DNA of 64,000 nt from Neurospora tetraspora. Lineage: Eukaryota; Ascomycota; Sordariomycetes; Sordariales; Sordariaceae. Position 1 is the first letter of the stretch; every line of letters begins with the position of its first letter. Shown here piece after piece: positions 23,405 to 34,578 of the stretch. The stretch spans positions 2,108,001 to 2,172,000 of the forward strand of contig NW_026944390.1 in NCBI RefSeq assembly GCF_033439725.1, in the 5' to 3' direction. A model generated the notes under the pieces. The model worked only from the letters and a program-made list of their open reading frames with translations. It ran no database searches and had not been told where the DNA came from. The position numbers and the translations under genes are program-made.

Positions 23405-26400
23405 ATGGCTGAGGAAAGGGAGACTTCTGCGGACCTCTTTGCAATTCCCAATTTTTGGCGGTCATCGAGGTTTTTGGACCAAGACAAAGCAGCAAACCCT
23501 CTCTTTTCACCCAACTTGGAAATATCAGGTATGTTAATGTGACTGCATGTACGCTGGTGCAGACAATCATGTTAACCGTAAACCAGGTTCCTCCTTCCAG
23601 TTTCTTCCATTCGGAAACCAAGACAAACCTCTGAATTCTCTCAAACGCCCGCTACAAGAAGAGGGCCAGACCAGCTTCTTCAGACTACCTCCCGTTTTGC
23701 GAGAGGCCGCTCTCAGCGATGAACCCCAGCTGTCTGACGATCTCTTCTCCGATGGCATTGGCAGTGCTGGAAACGGGAAGAAGGGCGAATCCCCGGCTGA
23801 TCTAGATGACGAGGAGGATTACTGGCTCACACTGGACGACGCCGAACCCAAAACACCCGAGTACAAGTCCTGGGAGGCATTCAATCCAACAGCGCACCAC
23901 GGTCCATCTGATGTTGTCTTTATCAGCGAGGCCGGACCTGTTGCTTTTGACGCGCTCATAACCGAGATCCCGGACGATGGCACAGAGCCTGTCCCGGATA
24001 TCCTCGACAATGCCTTGTACTACGCCTGTCTGTTAGGGCTGGCACAGGGGAGAAGCTCTGTCCTCTTCTCGTGGGACTCTGAAAAGGGCTCGTTTGTCAA
24101 GACGGCACCCCACCTTAAGATCTCGGGTGTCTCTGTTCAGTTGATACAGGGAATGGATCAGCTTTGCCTTGACTGTGGAAATGCCGTCAAGGCCCTTGGA
24201 ATCTTCTCCGAGTCGGCTTATTTCGAATCACCCACGCCAACAAGCGTGGCCCTAGCAAAAGTGGTAGATCAACTGGTCTTGGCTGTCCAAACCGAGGTTG
24301 CTGCCCGCAGTAAGGCTGTCAGGTCCATACTTCAGCTACAATCTGTTGTCATGCCGGCACACGCCATCCTAACGTACTTCCACACGCTCAGCAACAAGCT
24401 GGCACAAGAGAAAACGGAAGAGGGAATGCTCTCGTGCCTCTTCCGGGAAGCTCAGGCCGTTGAGTACCAAGGTGGCCTACTCCCTGAGGTCACCTGCGAG
24501 GTGCTACGGCTTGCCTCAAAGCCATGGATCGAATTCGTCGAAGAATGGATCGGTCTAAAGAACGAAGAAGGCGCCCCAATATCCAAGACGGGTTCAGGGA
24601 AGTCCTTTGTCAAAGTGGCCGACAAGATGTGGATAGACGACCACGGCTTTGAGCTCGAGGAACCCGACTTCTTTCTAGATGAGGACAGGATGCCTTCATT
24701 TGTGCCTCAAGACATTGCCCGCTCCATCTTCGACACTGGTCGTAATCTGCGCTTCCTCAAAGAGCACCATCCAGACCATTTTCTCTCAAAACGAAATGTC
24801 GTCGCACTTACCAAGCCACCCAAACTCGAGTGGCAATTCTCCTGGGATGCCATCACGTTGTTGGAGATGAGAGTGAACGAGTACAAAGCTGCAGTGACTC
24901 GCTTGGTGCAAAACGCAGCATCAGGAGATCAGTTCTCGACACGTCCATCCACTACACACGAACCAAACGAGTACAAACTCACCTACTTCGGAAAGAGTGA
25001 GGAGGAAGTCGCTGCTGCTGTCCTCGCCTCAATCAACCAGCTAGCTCAACCTCTCGACAACCACGAGTCCGACGATGAGCTCACCACCATGCTTCACAAC
25101 CGCTTGTATTCAACGTCAGATCAACCCACCAACAAAGAGGAGGGCTTCAATCCACACTGGTCCCTCGTTCCATTGCTCTCTTTCGGCTCCCTCGTCGACA
25201 CCCAGTCAAAGCTAGTCAACGATGAATGCATGAAACTGCTCCTCGGCCCTCACAAGCTCCGAGTGCACACCAATCTCATGAGGCAATACTTCCTCCTAGG
25301 CAACGGGATGCTCTGCAGTCGTCTCTCCCACGCCCTCTTCGATCCTGACCTTGAGTCCGCCGAGCGCAAAGCCGGCGTTGCCTTCAGCGGTGGTGTCATG
25401 GGTCTCCGACTAGGCGGCCGAGATACCTGGCCACCAGCCAGCTCCGAACTCCGTCTGGCGCTCATGGGTGTTCTCTCCGATTGCTACGAGCCGCCCGCTG
25501 GCGAGGACAGCGACGGACAAGAGGAGGAGGCGACAGGAACGGGCAAGTCCATGCTTTCCCGCACCTACAGCTCCGATCTACCCGGTGACCTAAGCTTCGC
25601 CGTGCGCGATCTTACTTCGGAGGAGATTAACAAGTGCATGGACCCTGACGGCTTAGAAGCGCTAGACTTTCTACGTCTATCGTACAAGGCTCCGTCAGGA
25701 CTGCAGTATATCATGACGCCCCTTGTCCTTTTAAAGTACGACCGCATCAACAAGCACTTGCTCCGCATTCTACGTATGCTATACGTAGTCAACCACCTCT
25801 CCCGCGACGTCCAACTGCTTGCCCGCCGCACTCGCCTCAGCAACGCCACCATCCGCTTTTGCACGGAGGCGAACCACTTCGTTAGCAAAATGGCGGCTTA
25901 TTTCTTCGACTCCGGGATCACCACGATCTGGAACCAGTTCGAGGAGTGGTTAGACTCGATAGAAGCTGAGTTCCTCGGAACCCGAGCCGGCAGCGACGGT
26001 CACGGCGCCGACGACAGCGCCAGCGTCGAACAAACAGGGTCAGGCACCTCCCACCCCTCATCCAACTCCAAAAACAAAAAATCCTGCTGCTCCCCCGACC
26101 TAGTCAGCGACAAACAATCCCACTGTCTAGACGAAATCATGTCAGCCCTCTTCTTACGAAAACGACAAACGCCCGTCCTTAAACTTCTAGAAGAGATCTT
26201 CACCGTCATACTGCGCTTCGCCAGACTAATGCGTTCTCACAATACCAACAACAAAAAACCAGCCACCACCACCACCACCACTAGCAGCACCAGCAAGAAA
26301 GGCAAAAGCAAAGAACAGGCCACCAGCAAAGACGGAGAGTACGCCGCCGACTCACCAGAAAGTCTTTACGCCATGTTCAGGAAGAACGTAGAGGTTTTCT

Positions 26401-26588
26401 TGACGGTGTGTAAGGGGTTGGGTGAGAAGGCCGCTGCTGCTGCTAGTAAGAATAAGGGATATGGACATGGACATGGAAATGGGAACGTATTGGGGAAAAG
26501 GGTAGGGGAGAGTCTGGCGGAGATGATTCCTTTGGCGTTGGACATGATGGGGTATTATGAGGGAGAAAAAAGGAGGTACCAGGGCTAA
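23405..26588 (+). CDS. Gamma-tubulin complex component, GCP6-like
   Basis: Predicted 1041 residues in two exons: 23405-23528 and 23587-26588 (intron 58 nt). The short first exon (MAEERETSADLFAIPNFW) joins in frame at SGSSFQFLPFG. The N-terminal grip region is seen at LDNALYYACLLGLAQGRSSV through LIQGMDQLCLDCGNAVKALG. The C-terminal gamma-tubulin-binding region contains GLEALDFLRLSYKAPSGLQY, TPLVLLKYDRINKHLLRILR and MLYVVNHLSRD, typical of Spc97/Spc98 proteins. Low-complexity insertions (Ser/Lys/Thr runs near 26040-26300) interrupt the C-terminal half. Such proteins build the gamma-tubulin ring complex at spindle pole bodies. Length and divergence suggest GCP6 (Alp16-like); GCP5 cannot be excluded. 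Confidence 0.85.
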
Positions 26589-29267
26589 ACTTTTCATGGA
26601 ACAAGTACATACAAGGATGGGATGGGTTATTAGGGCAAGAAAGGACATGTAACAATCGGTATGGCTGCGTGGCAGTTGTTGTTGTTTGATGGTGTTGAGT
26701 TATCAATTGGTTAAATTATGAAAGGGTAGAGCGGCATGGCATGGCGTGGTTATGTTTACACTCACTCGTAGGATAGATAGCAGCAGGACTGATACCCATT
26801 TGCTTAGTTAGCCAGCTTGTGTCATGTGCTTTCTTTCTCTTTGTTGAATCTGGATGCGGGGTCGACTCCGACCACTTCGACTGCGCAACCAAGGCAACCT
26901 CTCTGAGAACACCGAGAGTTATTGAAAGCCTGTCCGCCCCCGACTACCTGAACGGAGGCCAACCCCACGACAGTGTCTCTCCCACATCCAACAACCACAT
27001 TTTCATTATTATATCAGGCCCGGCTCATAAGCAATGATGCCCAAGACAGTCAGTCCTCCATACCTCTATCCCAAAGAGACTTCAAACCACCGCAAAGCAG
27101 GTACATGCAGAGATGTTACTGAATAGCAGACACTCGTTAAGTCCTACATGGGGACTTGAGGGCTCAAGTGTCGATACAGTACCTACTGGGATCATCTTGA
27201 GGTTGTGAGCAAGTTCAATAGATCCTATGTAAGCAGGTAGACAGACACACACACAGACACATCACCTCTTCCCAAAAAAAGAACATGACCCTTGAAGTGC
27301 TGCGGTCCGGGGCTGAAATATGAGTTGTGTAGAGATCGCTTTTACTCCCGCTAGGGGTAGGCACATCCTCGGTTATTTCGCTCCTTCCTTCCTTCCTTTT
27401 GGCTGAGTTTCTAGGTACTCTGGTGATCAGTTTCTGGTCACTCCTTCCTTGACCGTGGTTTATTAACCCAAGCCACCTCATTTCTTTTCAATCTTCCTGC
27501 CGCAAGTGAATGGTTACCTACCTACCTTTTGATTGCTCAAACCTTCTTTTCTTTAGCTTTTGGGGATTCTGGTGGATAAAAGAACCAAGTGAAAAAGAAG
27601 TGAATGACGAGAGCAGATGAAAAGGTGAGTTTATTCCGTCTGATCTGAGGCTGATCTGTCTAGATCTATCCGTGGAGCTCCGTCGGTTCGGTTCAGTTAA
27701 GCTTAAATCAACTACTACAACCCCGCCAGAAGGTGGAGGGGGTGTTGGATATTTGAACGACATGGGATGAATGAATGGGAAGTGGAAGTGGACGCCTAAG
27801 TTGAAGTTGAAGTCGAAGTGAAGTACATACATCATGAAGAGGTGATGTGATGCGTCTCAACTAACGATTGACAACGATGGAGTTACTGACTGCGGACCAG
27901 ATGTTAACTGGGTTTGTGTCTGTGTTACCTTGTCATTACTCCTTTGGTCATCTATCGCTTATATTATATGATATGTGAGAAGATGGCGAGCTTAATGGAT
28001 GAACAACCCCCTACCATGGATACCTATATTCTTTACGAGCTCTGTGGTGTACGAATGGGGGGCTCTTAACTTTTACGGCAGATACTCTTTCGCATCAGGT
28101 GTTTTGAGGTCATGACGGATCATACAGTGAGGGATACCGTCCTCAGAACCAAACTATGGACCTTGGGAAAGGTTCAAGGCGGGAGAAGGTATTCACATTC
28201 ATGTTCTCATCCCCGACTTTTCAAGATATTCTCCTTCTCACAACTTCGCATACCTCATCCTGTTCTTCTTGCTTTCCGCAACCCGGCACTTCACCAGCTT
28301 ATTACCAGCACTTCACTACAGGGGCATATCCTTATTCACGTTGATCATGTATGGCGACCGGAGACAACCTGGTTCTCGGGAATCTTCACCCTTTCTCATT
28401 TATGCCTCCGATGGATCTGACGATACTTACAAGGAGGGCAATAGGAGAACACGGTCTTGGCTATCTTTCTTCCTGGGCAGACGTAGACGTCATGCTCTTG
28501 CTGAAGGATGCTATCCCCTTTCATCTGATTGTTTCCCCCTGTTTTTCAACTGACTTGATCCAAAGAAACTGACAGAGGCCTCTTTCGTCGAACCGACGAT
28601 GAAGGAACCTGACAGAGCGACAGTGCCTTCCTTCCATCCGGTAGCTATGGCAGATTGCTAAAGACCATACTAGGAAGTTCTCCGTGATGTAACTTCCCTG
28701 ATTCGGCCCCTTGACAAATCTCACGATACCTATTGTAACTACTTCCTGGACATTCAAATATGGTTTCTTTGACATTCATCTTCATTCTTCGCCACCCCGC
28801 TTCCCTTTTCCTTTTTTCGTTTGCATTTGTTTACATCTCGATCTTGATGTTCAAGCTCAAGTTCAGGTTCTAGTTCAAATCCAAGGTCAAGTTCAAGTCC
28901 AAACTCGTGCTCACGTTCATGTGAATTGTTCCTGTAAGATACTACTTCATTCACCACCCATCTATATCAGGAACTTTTATCATACCTCCATCACTTCAAT
29001 CATTTCTATTCCAGATACCCTGAGCGAGGAAAACGGCAACTTCCTTGATCGTTCCTTGATTGACAAAGTGTGTTTGTTGTTGGCGGACCCATGGCTCCGG
29101 AACAAATTCCGACTTGCCCTCTTCTTTACAAAGCTACCTGAAGGTGACAACATTGCTTTTTGTTGTTTACTTGGCACATGTCAATGTGTCAATGTCACTG
29201 TCCCTTCAGAGTTGGTTGGCTGGCTGCAAGCGTTCCCACCTAACCGTTACGACGAGTATACCTAATC
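26589..29267. other. Gene-poor region, first part
   Basis: Start of a 16.6-kb stretch without a recognisable gene. It includes a short CA run (about 27240-27262), a weak period-6 CAAGTT/CAGGTT tract (about 28850-28925) and a frame open at 28711-29265 described as a finding. No transposon, tRNA or rRNA recognised. Confidence 0.5.
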
Positions 29268-29289
29268 TGCGCGGAGCGAACTCCGCGCA
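29268..29289. repeat. Perfect 9-bp inverted repeat (hairpin)
   Basis: TGCGCGGAG, a four-base CGAA spacer, then CTCCGCGCA. It is a perfect GC-rich stem isolated in non-coding DNA, with a CGAA tetraloop if transcribed. Function unknown. Confidence 0.6.
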
Positions 29290-29993
29290 AAGTCGGCGCG
29301 GACCCTGTCCAGCTAGGTAGCTACCCTCCTACTCAGCTCTCATCATCACTTCTGACTTCCTGGTAGTAGTAAGTCACCTTCCGGTACACACACTTGCGAT
29401 TGAAGCTTGAAGAATCGCCATTTCCACCGTTAGATCTACAACAACCAACACAAACTGCCTGGTTCGCTTACAAAAGCCTTACTACACCATCTCGACGGTC
29501 GACCAGCTTGATCGACTAGGTACCTAGTATTCCTGCTAGTCAAGCCAAGGAGCCAAGGTAGTGTAGTGTCTACCACCCCTTAGAAAGAATCAAAGACCGA
29601 CCCCCTTGGGCCCCCTTAAGTCGCTGTTGATCACTCCATCTACATAGTACACAGTAGTTAGTGACCATCGCTAATCTGGGCAATCTGGCTGGCGAAAACG
29701 GTGTGAAATCTCTGATGCCGATTTCTTTACCCTTTTTCTTTTTCTTTGCCCTTTTCTTTTTTTGCCATGACATCACGCATCACGAGCCAGTTAGATCGAT
29801 TTAACAAAGTTTGGTAGCGAGGTAGGGTATGTACATATGGTCGGGAAGCAAGTGGGATGGATGCAGGGTCCTCTTCGTCCCTCAATGTCTCAAAGATCCT
29901 TAGTTCGATGCGAAATCGAAGCAATGGGAGATTTTCCCCTCCTAGCCGCCACAACATGGCAAAGGAATTGTGCGATTCCACGACAGACAGCTC

Positions 29994-30020
29994 GTAGGTA
30001 GGTAGGTAGGTAGGTAGGTA
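29994..30020. repeat. GTAG microsatellite
   Basis: About six tandem GTAG/TAGG units followed by GTACC. Short CCTA/TAGG runs recur through this intergenic stretch. Confidence 0.8.
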
Positions 30021-30311
30021 CCTATTGTCCCTTGTGAGTGAGTGATCCTATCGGAAGATTCCGTCTGTCTTTTGTAGAATGTAAGCTTTTGTGCGAGCTC
30101 AGCTCTGCTATAGGTTGAAGGCTCTCGAGAGTAAGTGAGGTGGTAGTCACTACTCCTCACTGTGGTAGTGTAGTATACATAGGTAGGTATTGTGCCACGC
30201 AGTTGGCAGGTCAAACAGTTCAAAGTCGCAGTCAACTCAGGTCAGGCACCTAGGTGTGCATAGTATGGTTGTAATGTGCGGTTCATCACTCTGCCATTCT
30301 GCCTAGGTATG

Positions 30312-30455
30312 GTATGGTATGGTATGCTATGCAAATCGACGGAGGTTTTCTCCTCTGTCTTTAATTGACCAGAAGACATTAAAGTATGGTATGGTATGCT
30401 ATGCAAATCGGCGGAGGTTTTCTCCTCTTGTCTTTAATTGACCAGAAGACATTAA
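30312..30455. repeat. 72-bp direct tandem duplication
   Basis: Two adjacent copies (30312-30383, 30384-30455) of a unit that begins with GTATG pentamers and runs through TATGCTATGCAAATCG to AGAAGACATTAA. The copies differ by one substitution (GACGG/GGCGG), one single-base length change (CCTCTGTC/CCTCTTGTC) and an end base. Each unit holds a short GGAG-GTTTT-CTCC hairpin. The near identity implies a recent duplication. Confidence 0.9.
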
Positions 30456-31879
30456 GGTTGAGAACTACCTAGAAAAGCAAAGAGCCACTTTCCTTGTACC
30501 ACGTCAACAAGGCTCAGAGCTTGACGGCAAGTAACAGCAACAGTGATGAGAGTGGCATGGCAGACAGACAGGCAGGCATTGAAGCATGTGTAGTCTCAGT
30601 AAGCCATACCAAAGAAGGTAGTCTAATCTTTTTGACGGCGGCTGTCTCGCCTGTCTTGTCTGTCTCGCCTCGTTCGCCTCGTTTTTTGTGCGAGTTGGGC
30701 TTGGTGAACTCGGGTTTACCATTGCGTTGCCATTGCCGTTCCCTTGCCGTTGCCTTGCTGTTCGAGAGCCAAGCATCCAAGAACGAGATTTAGTTCTGAC
30801 AATATGCGCTGTACTGATGCCGTGTAGACGCCCCTCTAGAATGGGATTCGCTGTGAGAGAAATCCCAGTCGTTCATTTGACCGGAAATACCTAAACTGCC
30901 TGGCGGCTTTTTACCTCGGTGTCGAAATGGTCGAATGTCGATCAAGGGGTTGAAACAATTAGGTGAGATATACTACACCTAACTGACCTGGCATGCATAT
31001 AGAGTCTATGGTAGGCTCTCAAGTTTTCAAGTCATGTCTTTTGAAACGCGCCAACCAGAGAGACATGAGTAATAGGAAAGAGAACAGCTAATGACTTCGG
31101 ACTTGAGTCGGACGATCTCTTTGTGAAGTGAACAGATTTCCGTTCGTTCGTCTTTGGCATATTGCCTATTGGTATTGTCAAAGACTTTTTTCTCGGTCTC
31201 TCTCCAAGCGTTGTTACCATGCAACGTAGCAACGTCGTAGTATGTAGAAACCTTATCTCACTCCCGTAATCTGATCATAAAATACCATCTGGTATGACTT
31301 TGACCAGCAACAACGGCGCCAACAAGCATCACTGCCCAGTCGACCAGGTCCAGTTGACCAAGCAGTTTCCGGGCCGTGTTCTCACACCTGAATGCCGGCC
31401 CGTCAAGTCGTGTCAGTCACATGCTTGTTATCTTCTCTTGAAACCTCAAAACATTAATTGTCCCCGACCATAGGCGATGTCGTGAGTGAAATGGTGATTT
31501 GGTGATTTCGCGGAATTCAAAGACCCCCTCGCCGCCAAGACAAATTTCCGGAACATTTCGAACGATTCATTTTACATGGCTGGCCCATGCTCTATGTCCA
31601 TGTTTACTGATCTGAGCGAGTCCTTGACATGAGAAAGGTATCAATGCATTGCCATGATTCTTTTCTCTTGTGCCATGCATTCAGACAGCAAGCATCATTT
31701 CTTGCTCAAAATTCATGCCACACTTTCTTGCATGTCTTGTCTGCTACCGACAACGACTCATGGAAGCCCAGGAGTCAGGCCAGAGTCCAGGAGCATCAAA
31801 GTCCTTTCGTTTCTTTCCAGCCTGAATGGTTGGGGAGAATGGTTGTCGTCAACCCAGGATCAAGGGTCCTTCAAAAGCA

Positions 31880-31915
31880 CACACCAAGCAACACACCAAG
31901 CAACACACCAAGCAA
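31880..31915. repeat. 12-bp tandem repeat, three units
   Basis: Three perfect copies of CACACCAAGCAA. Confidence 0.9.
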
Positions 31916-32765
31916 CGCCAACAGGCCCTAGCACAGGGCCCTTTTCGAGGCCTGATACTAGCCAATCTGGCAGTCTAGTGAGCCAGGCTACCACAATCAC
32001 TGGCTGGCCGTCAAGGTTCGCATTTTGGCACAGCTTGCCTTTCGTTTCTCTGTCTGTCGTCTCTTTGAGTTTGTAGCGAGCAAAGAGCGAGGGAATAAAA
32101 AAGACACTATGGTCATGTGGTGCCATTTCACCTTCCCCCTTTGGCCCCTATCTGGCCGAGTTCCATGGTTCTGGGGTCTTGGGATTTGATGCGGTGAATG
32201 ATAGACGCCCATGTCAATTATGTCAAAAGAAACGCAGAATGCTTGGCTCCTTTGGCTTTTGTCTTCTTGCATTGTCCCAGTGTCTTTAAACAATTTTCTG
32301 TAGAGAGACATCCGTAACGATGGTACCTAGTCGTCGTTGCAGATAGTGGAGTTTTATACGATACCTAACCTCTAGTGTGCAGTCAGTGATCTGATCTCTA
32401 GGTTGTTGTTGGAGTGGTTGGAAATCCACAGCCCACCAGCGTTCGGCAAACTCGACCGTTGTTCAGCCCATCCATCCAGCGGTTCGCTCGTGGGCTCGTG
32501 GGTGTCATTAAACTCATGGGTCCAGTGGAGTTCCCGAGATCTCTGGTGCACTATCCATCGGGGCGGGCAGCCTTCCATCTCATCTTCCGAGCAACTCTAT
32601 CCATCCATCTGGCATCTGGCATCTGCCATCCCATCATCCCCTCCCGTTTGGACGTGATGTGGGTGTCTTGTGCGTGCCCGCAAAAGTCGATTCGCAAAAA
32701 AATTGTGGGAATGCGGGCGCTTTTCGAGTGGGTTTGGGCCTGGTGGAGGAAGGAAACGCGTGAAC

Positions 32766-32791
32766 GGTGGGCGGTGGGCGGTGGGCGGTGG
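32766..32791. repeat. 7-bp GGTGGGC repeat, about 3.7 units
   Basis: GGTGGGC repeated three times then GGTGG. Runs of G this close together could form a G-quadruplex. Confidence 0.85.
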
Positions 32792-33989
32792 ACACGAAAG
32801 CGGGTTGTCTGTGGGTGGACGGGATCGATGGAAAACTCTCTCCATTTTTTTTTCGTGGACCCTCCCGTCTGCTTGGGCTCTGCACATGTGCGATCCTCGG
32901 CGGTGGGGGTGGGCAGAAGAAGAAGTCCCAGTTTTCCCCGGTGCGCCCACCGCCCCTCCCGCGCCGAACGCTCCAAAAAAAAAAAAGTTCCCCTCCATCA
33001 TCACTCGCTCCCGCGCGAACCACTTTTTAAGCCCCTTCTTTATTCTTGCTGCTCCAGCGGCCGAGCTGCTAGATCATGTAGTGTCCCACGTAGCCGTATG
33101 GATGGATGGTGCGGTGCCTGACCTCACTTGAAGCTACCCCTCTATTTACCACCTTGGTACATGTATAAGGCGCGGGCGGCCACCACCAAACACCACGTCA
33201 CCAAGGGACTGGGAACTTTTGGGTCCCTTTGTCTTGGAGAGCAAAAAGAGGGGAAGATGGGGGGGGGGTCTCCAAATTCCACCTGGAACGTCAACTCGCT
33301 CGATGAGGACGAATGAAGCGTTGGCGTGCTTTCTCTTCGGCGACCAAAAGCATTTGATAAACAGCCAACATCCAACCAAACTCAAAATCATGTGACCTGT
33401 GCTGTTCTCTGGTTCTCTTCTCTTGCCTGACCAAACCGTTTTTGGTTAGGGCTTCTTCGGCACCTACCTAGGGGACCTCAACAAAAACTTCCCTGATTTG
33501 ATTACCAAGATTACCGCGATACGATTACAATACCGCTGGCCCCCTGGTCATCACAGCCGCGAGATAAAAGCAAAGAGATTTTTGAAGTTGGTTCGAGTTG
33601 GGGGCCAGGCAGTTGCATGGTTACACCAAAAGACTTCAAGAGAGACTGACAAGTGTCAGAGGGAGAATGGCCATTGGTCGAAAAATCGACATGCAGCACG
33701 CAAGCCAAGCGAACCAAGGCAAAGGAGAAAAAATCTCAGACATTCTCACAGCAACGAAGAACAGCGCTAGCCACGTTGTTGAGCACAACGGAGCGAGGAG
33801 GCCGGCCTGCAGCAGACCGCCAAGCGGGAGTCAAGAAGACATCGGCAAACCGGACCAGTCGGGGCCTCCGTGAGCCGACCTCTTCTCCCGGCCTAGTGGA
33901 GCATTCCTGGCAAGGACCAGGCCGCGAAAGGCCGATGCCGCGGCGTGGATGCCACGACTCGGGAGAAATCACCGAAATCACGCAAAGGT

Positions 33990-34155
33990 TACCGCTTTTT
34001 CCCATTCCCGTCGGATTTATCCCCACGTTGTACAGCCAATCACATCTGGTGAAGGACTTGCATGCTGACGACTCAACGGGGTATGCAGCCAGCAAACCAC
34101 ATAATTGGCCAAAATAGTGTGGGGATAAATCCGAGTTGAATGAAAAAAAGCGGTA
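33990..34155. mobile_element. MITE-like element, Tc1/mariner type (TA target)
   Basis: The sequence between two TA dinucleotides (33990-33991 and 34154-34155) is about 162 bp and has long imperfect terminal inverted repeats. Both ends read CCGCTTTTT inwards, then share CATTC and an exact 16-base block TCGGATTTATCCCCAC, and later GCCAAT, over roughly 50 bp per arm. No coding capacity. Terminal inverted repeats flanked by TA are what non-autonomous Tc1/mariner-like elements leave; Neurospora is known to carry such a small element (Guest), but I cannot confirm identity with it. The core differs between arms, so the copy is not recent. Confidence 0.6.
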
Positions 34156-34206
34156 GATGGCTAGACTAGAGATGGCTAGACTAGAATTGATGCGTGGCTA
34201 GACTAA
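34155..34206. repeat. Short direct repeats of TGGCTAGACTA
   Basis: Two adjacent 15-bp copies of GATGGCTAGACTAGA (34155-34169, 34170-34184) and a third TGGCTAGACTA 10 nt later, directly abutting the right end of the MITE-like element. Confidence 0.8.
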
Positions 34207-34308
34207 ACCCACTTTTCTAGGTGTGCAGCCAATCAATTCAATCTCTGGCTCCCAACCGCGCCCGCCAACTTCACATCGCCAAGTGCATTCGCGAGCCTCT
34301 TTCGTACT

Positions 34309-34578
34309 TCAATTGAGGTCATCGCCATCTCCGTCGCTATCGTTGTCATTACCGCTGCCACTGCCGCTGTCAATGGGATCGTTGTTGCGTCGTTTGCGAC
34401 TTCCCTGTGATCCGCCGCGACGCTTTCGCTTCTTGGTCTGTTACTCTTCAGATAAATCGTAGACTTGCTCTCCCTTGTCCAGTTTATCGAGAAGCGCATC
34501 CCACTTGTCCAATTCTTCGTTAAGATAGTAGCAAACGGCGACACTAATTCCAAAAACTCTGAGAACCTCAATAGTACC
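34309..34578 (-). pseudogene. Protein-like remnant, unidentified
   Basis: One minus-strand frame reads convincingly as protein: GISVAVCYYLNEELDKWDAL, then LDKLDKGEQVYDLSEE, one in-frame stop, then QTKKRKRRGGSQGSRKRR and a Ser/Gly/Asp/Asn-rich acidic end DSDGDGDDLN. A helical segment followed by a basic cluster and an acidic tail looks like the C-terminus of a nuclear protein. There is no ATG in the frame and a stop lies just upstream, so this would be a last exon or a fragment. The stop is a TAA that a C-to-T change could make from CAA. Family unknown; the neighbouring MITE-like element raises the possibility of transposon origin. Confidence 0.4.

Larger units (their letters stand above)
30456..33989. 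other. Gene-poor region, second part
   Basis: No supported gene. It contains the 12-bp repeat at 31880 and a GGTGGGC run at 32766. Around 32.4-33.1 kb several long frames overlap on both strands, which reflects GC-rich, stop-poor sequence and not coding. Confidence 0.5.

Noticed and set aside
32414-33131. Several overlapping frames up to 235 codons on both strands
   Set aside because: Open in many frames at once, which reflects stop-poor GC-rich sequence; no motifs or splice logic.
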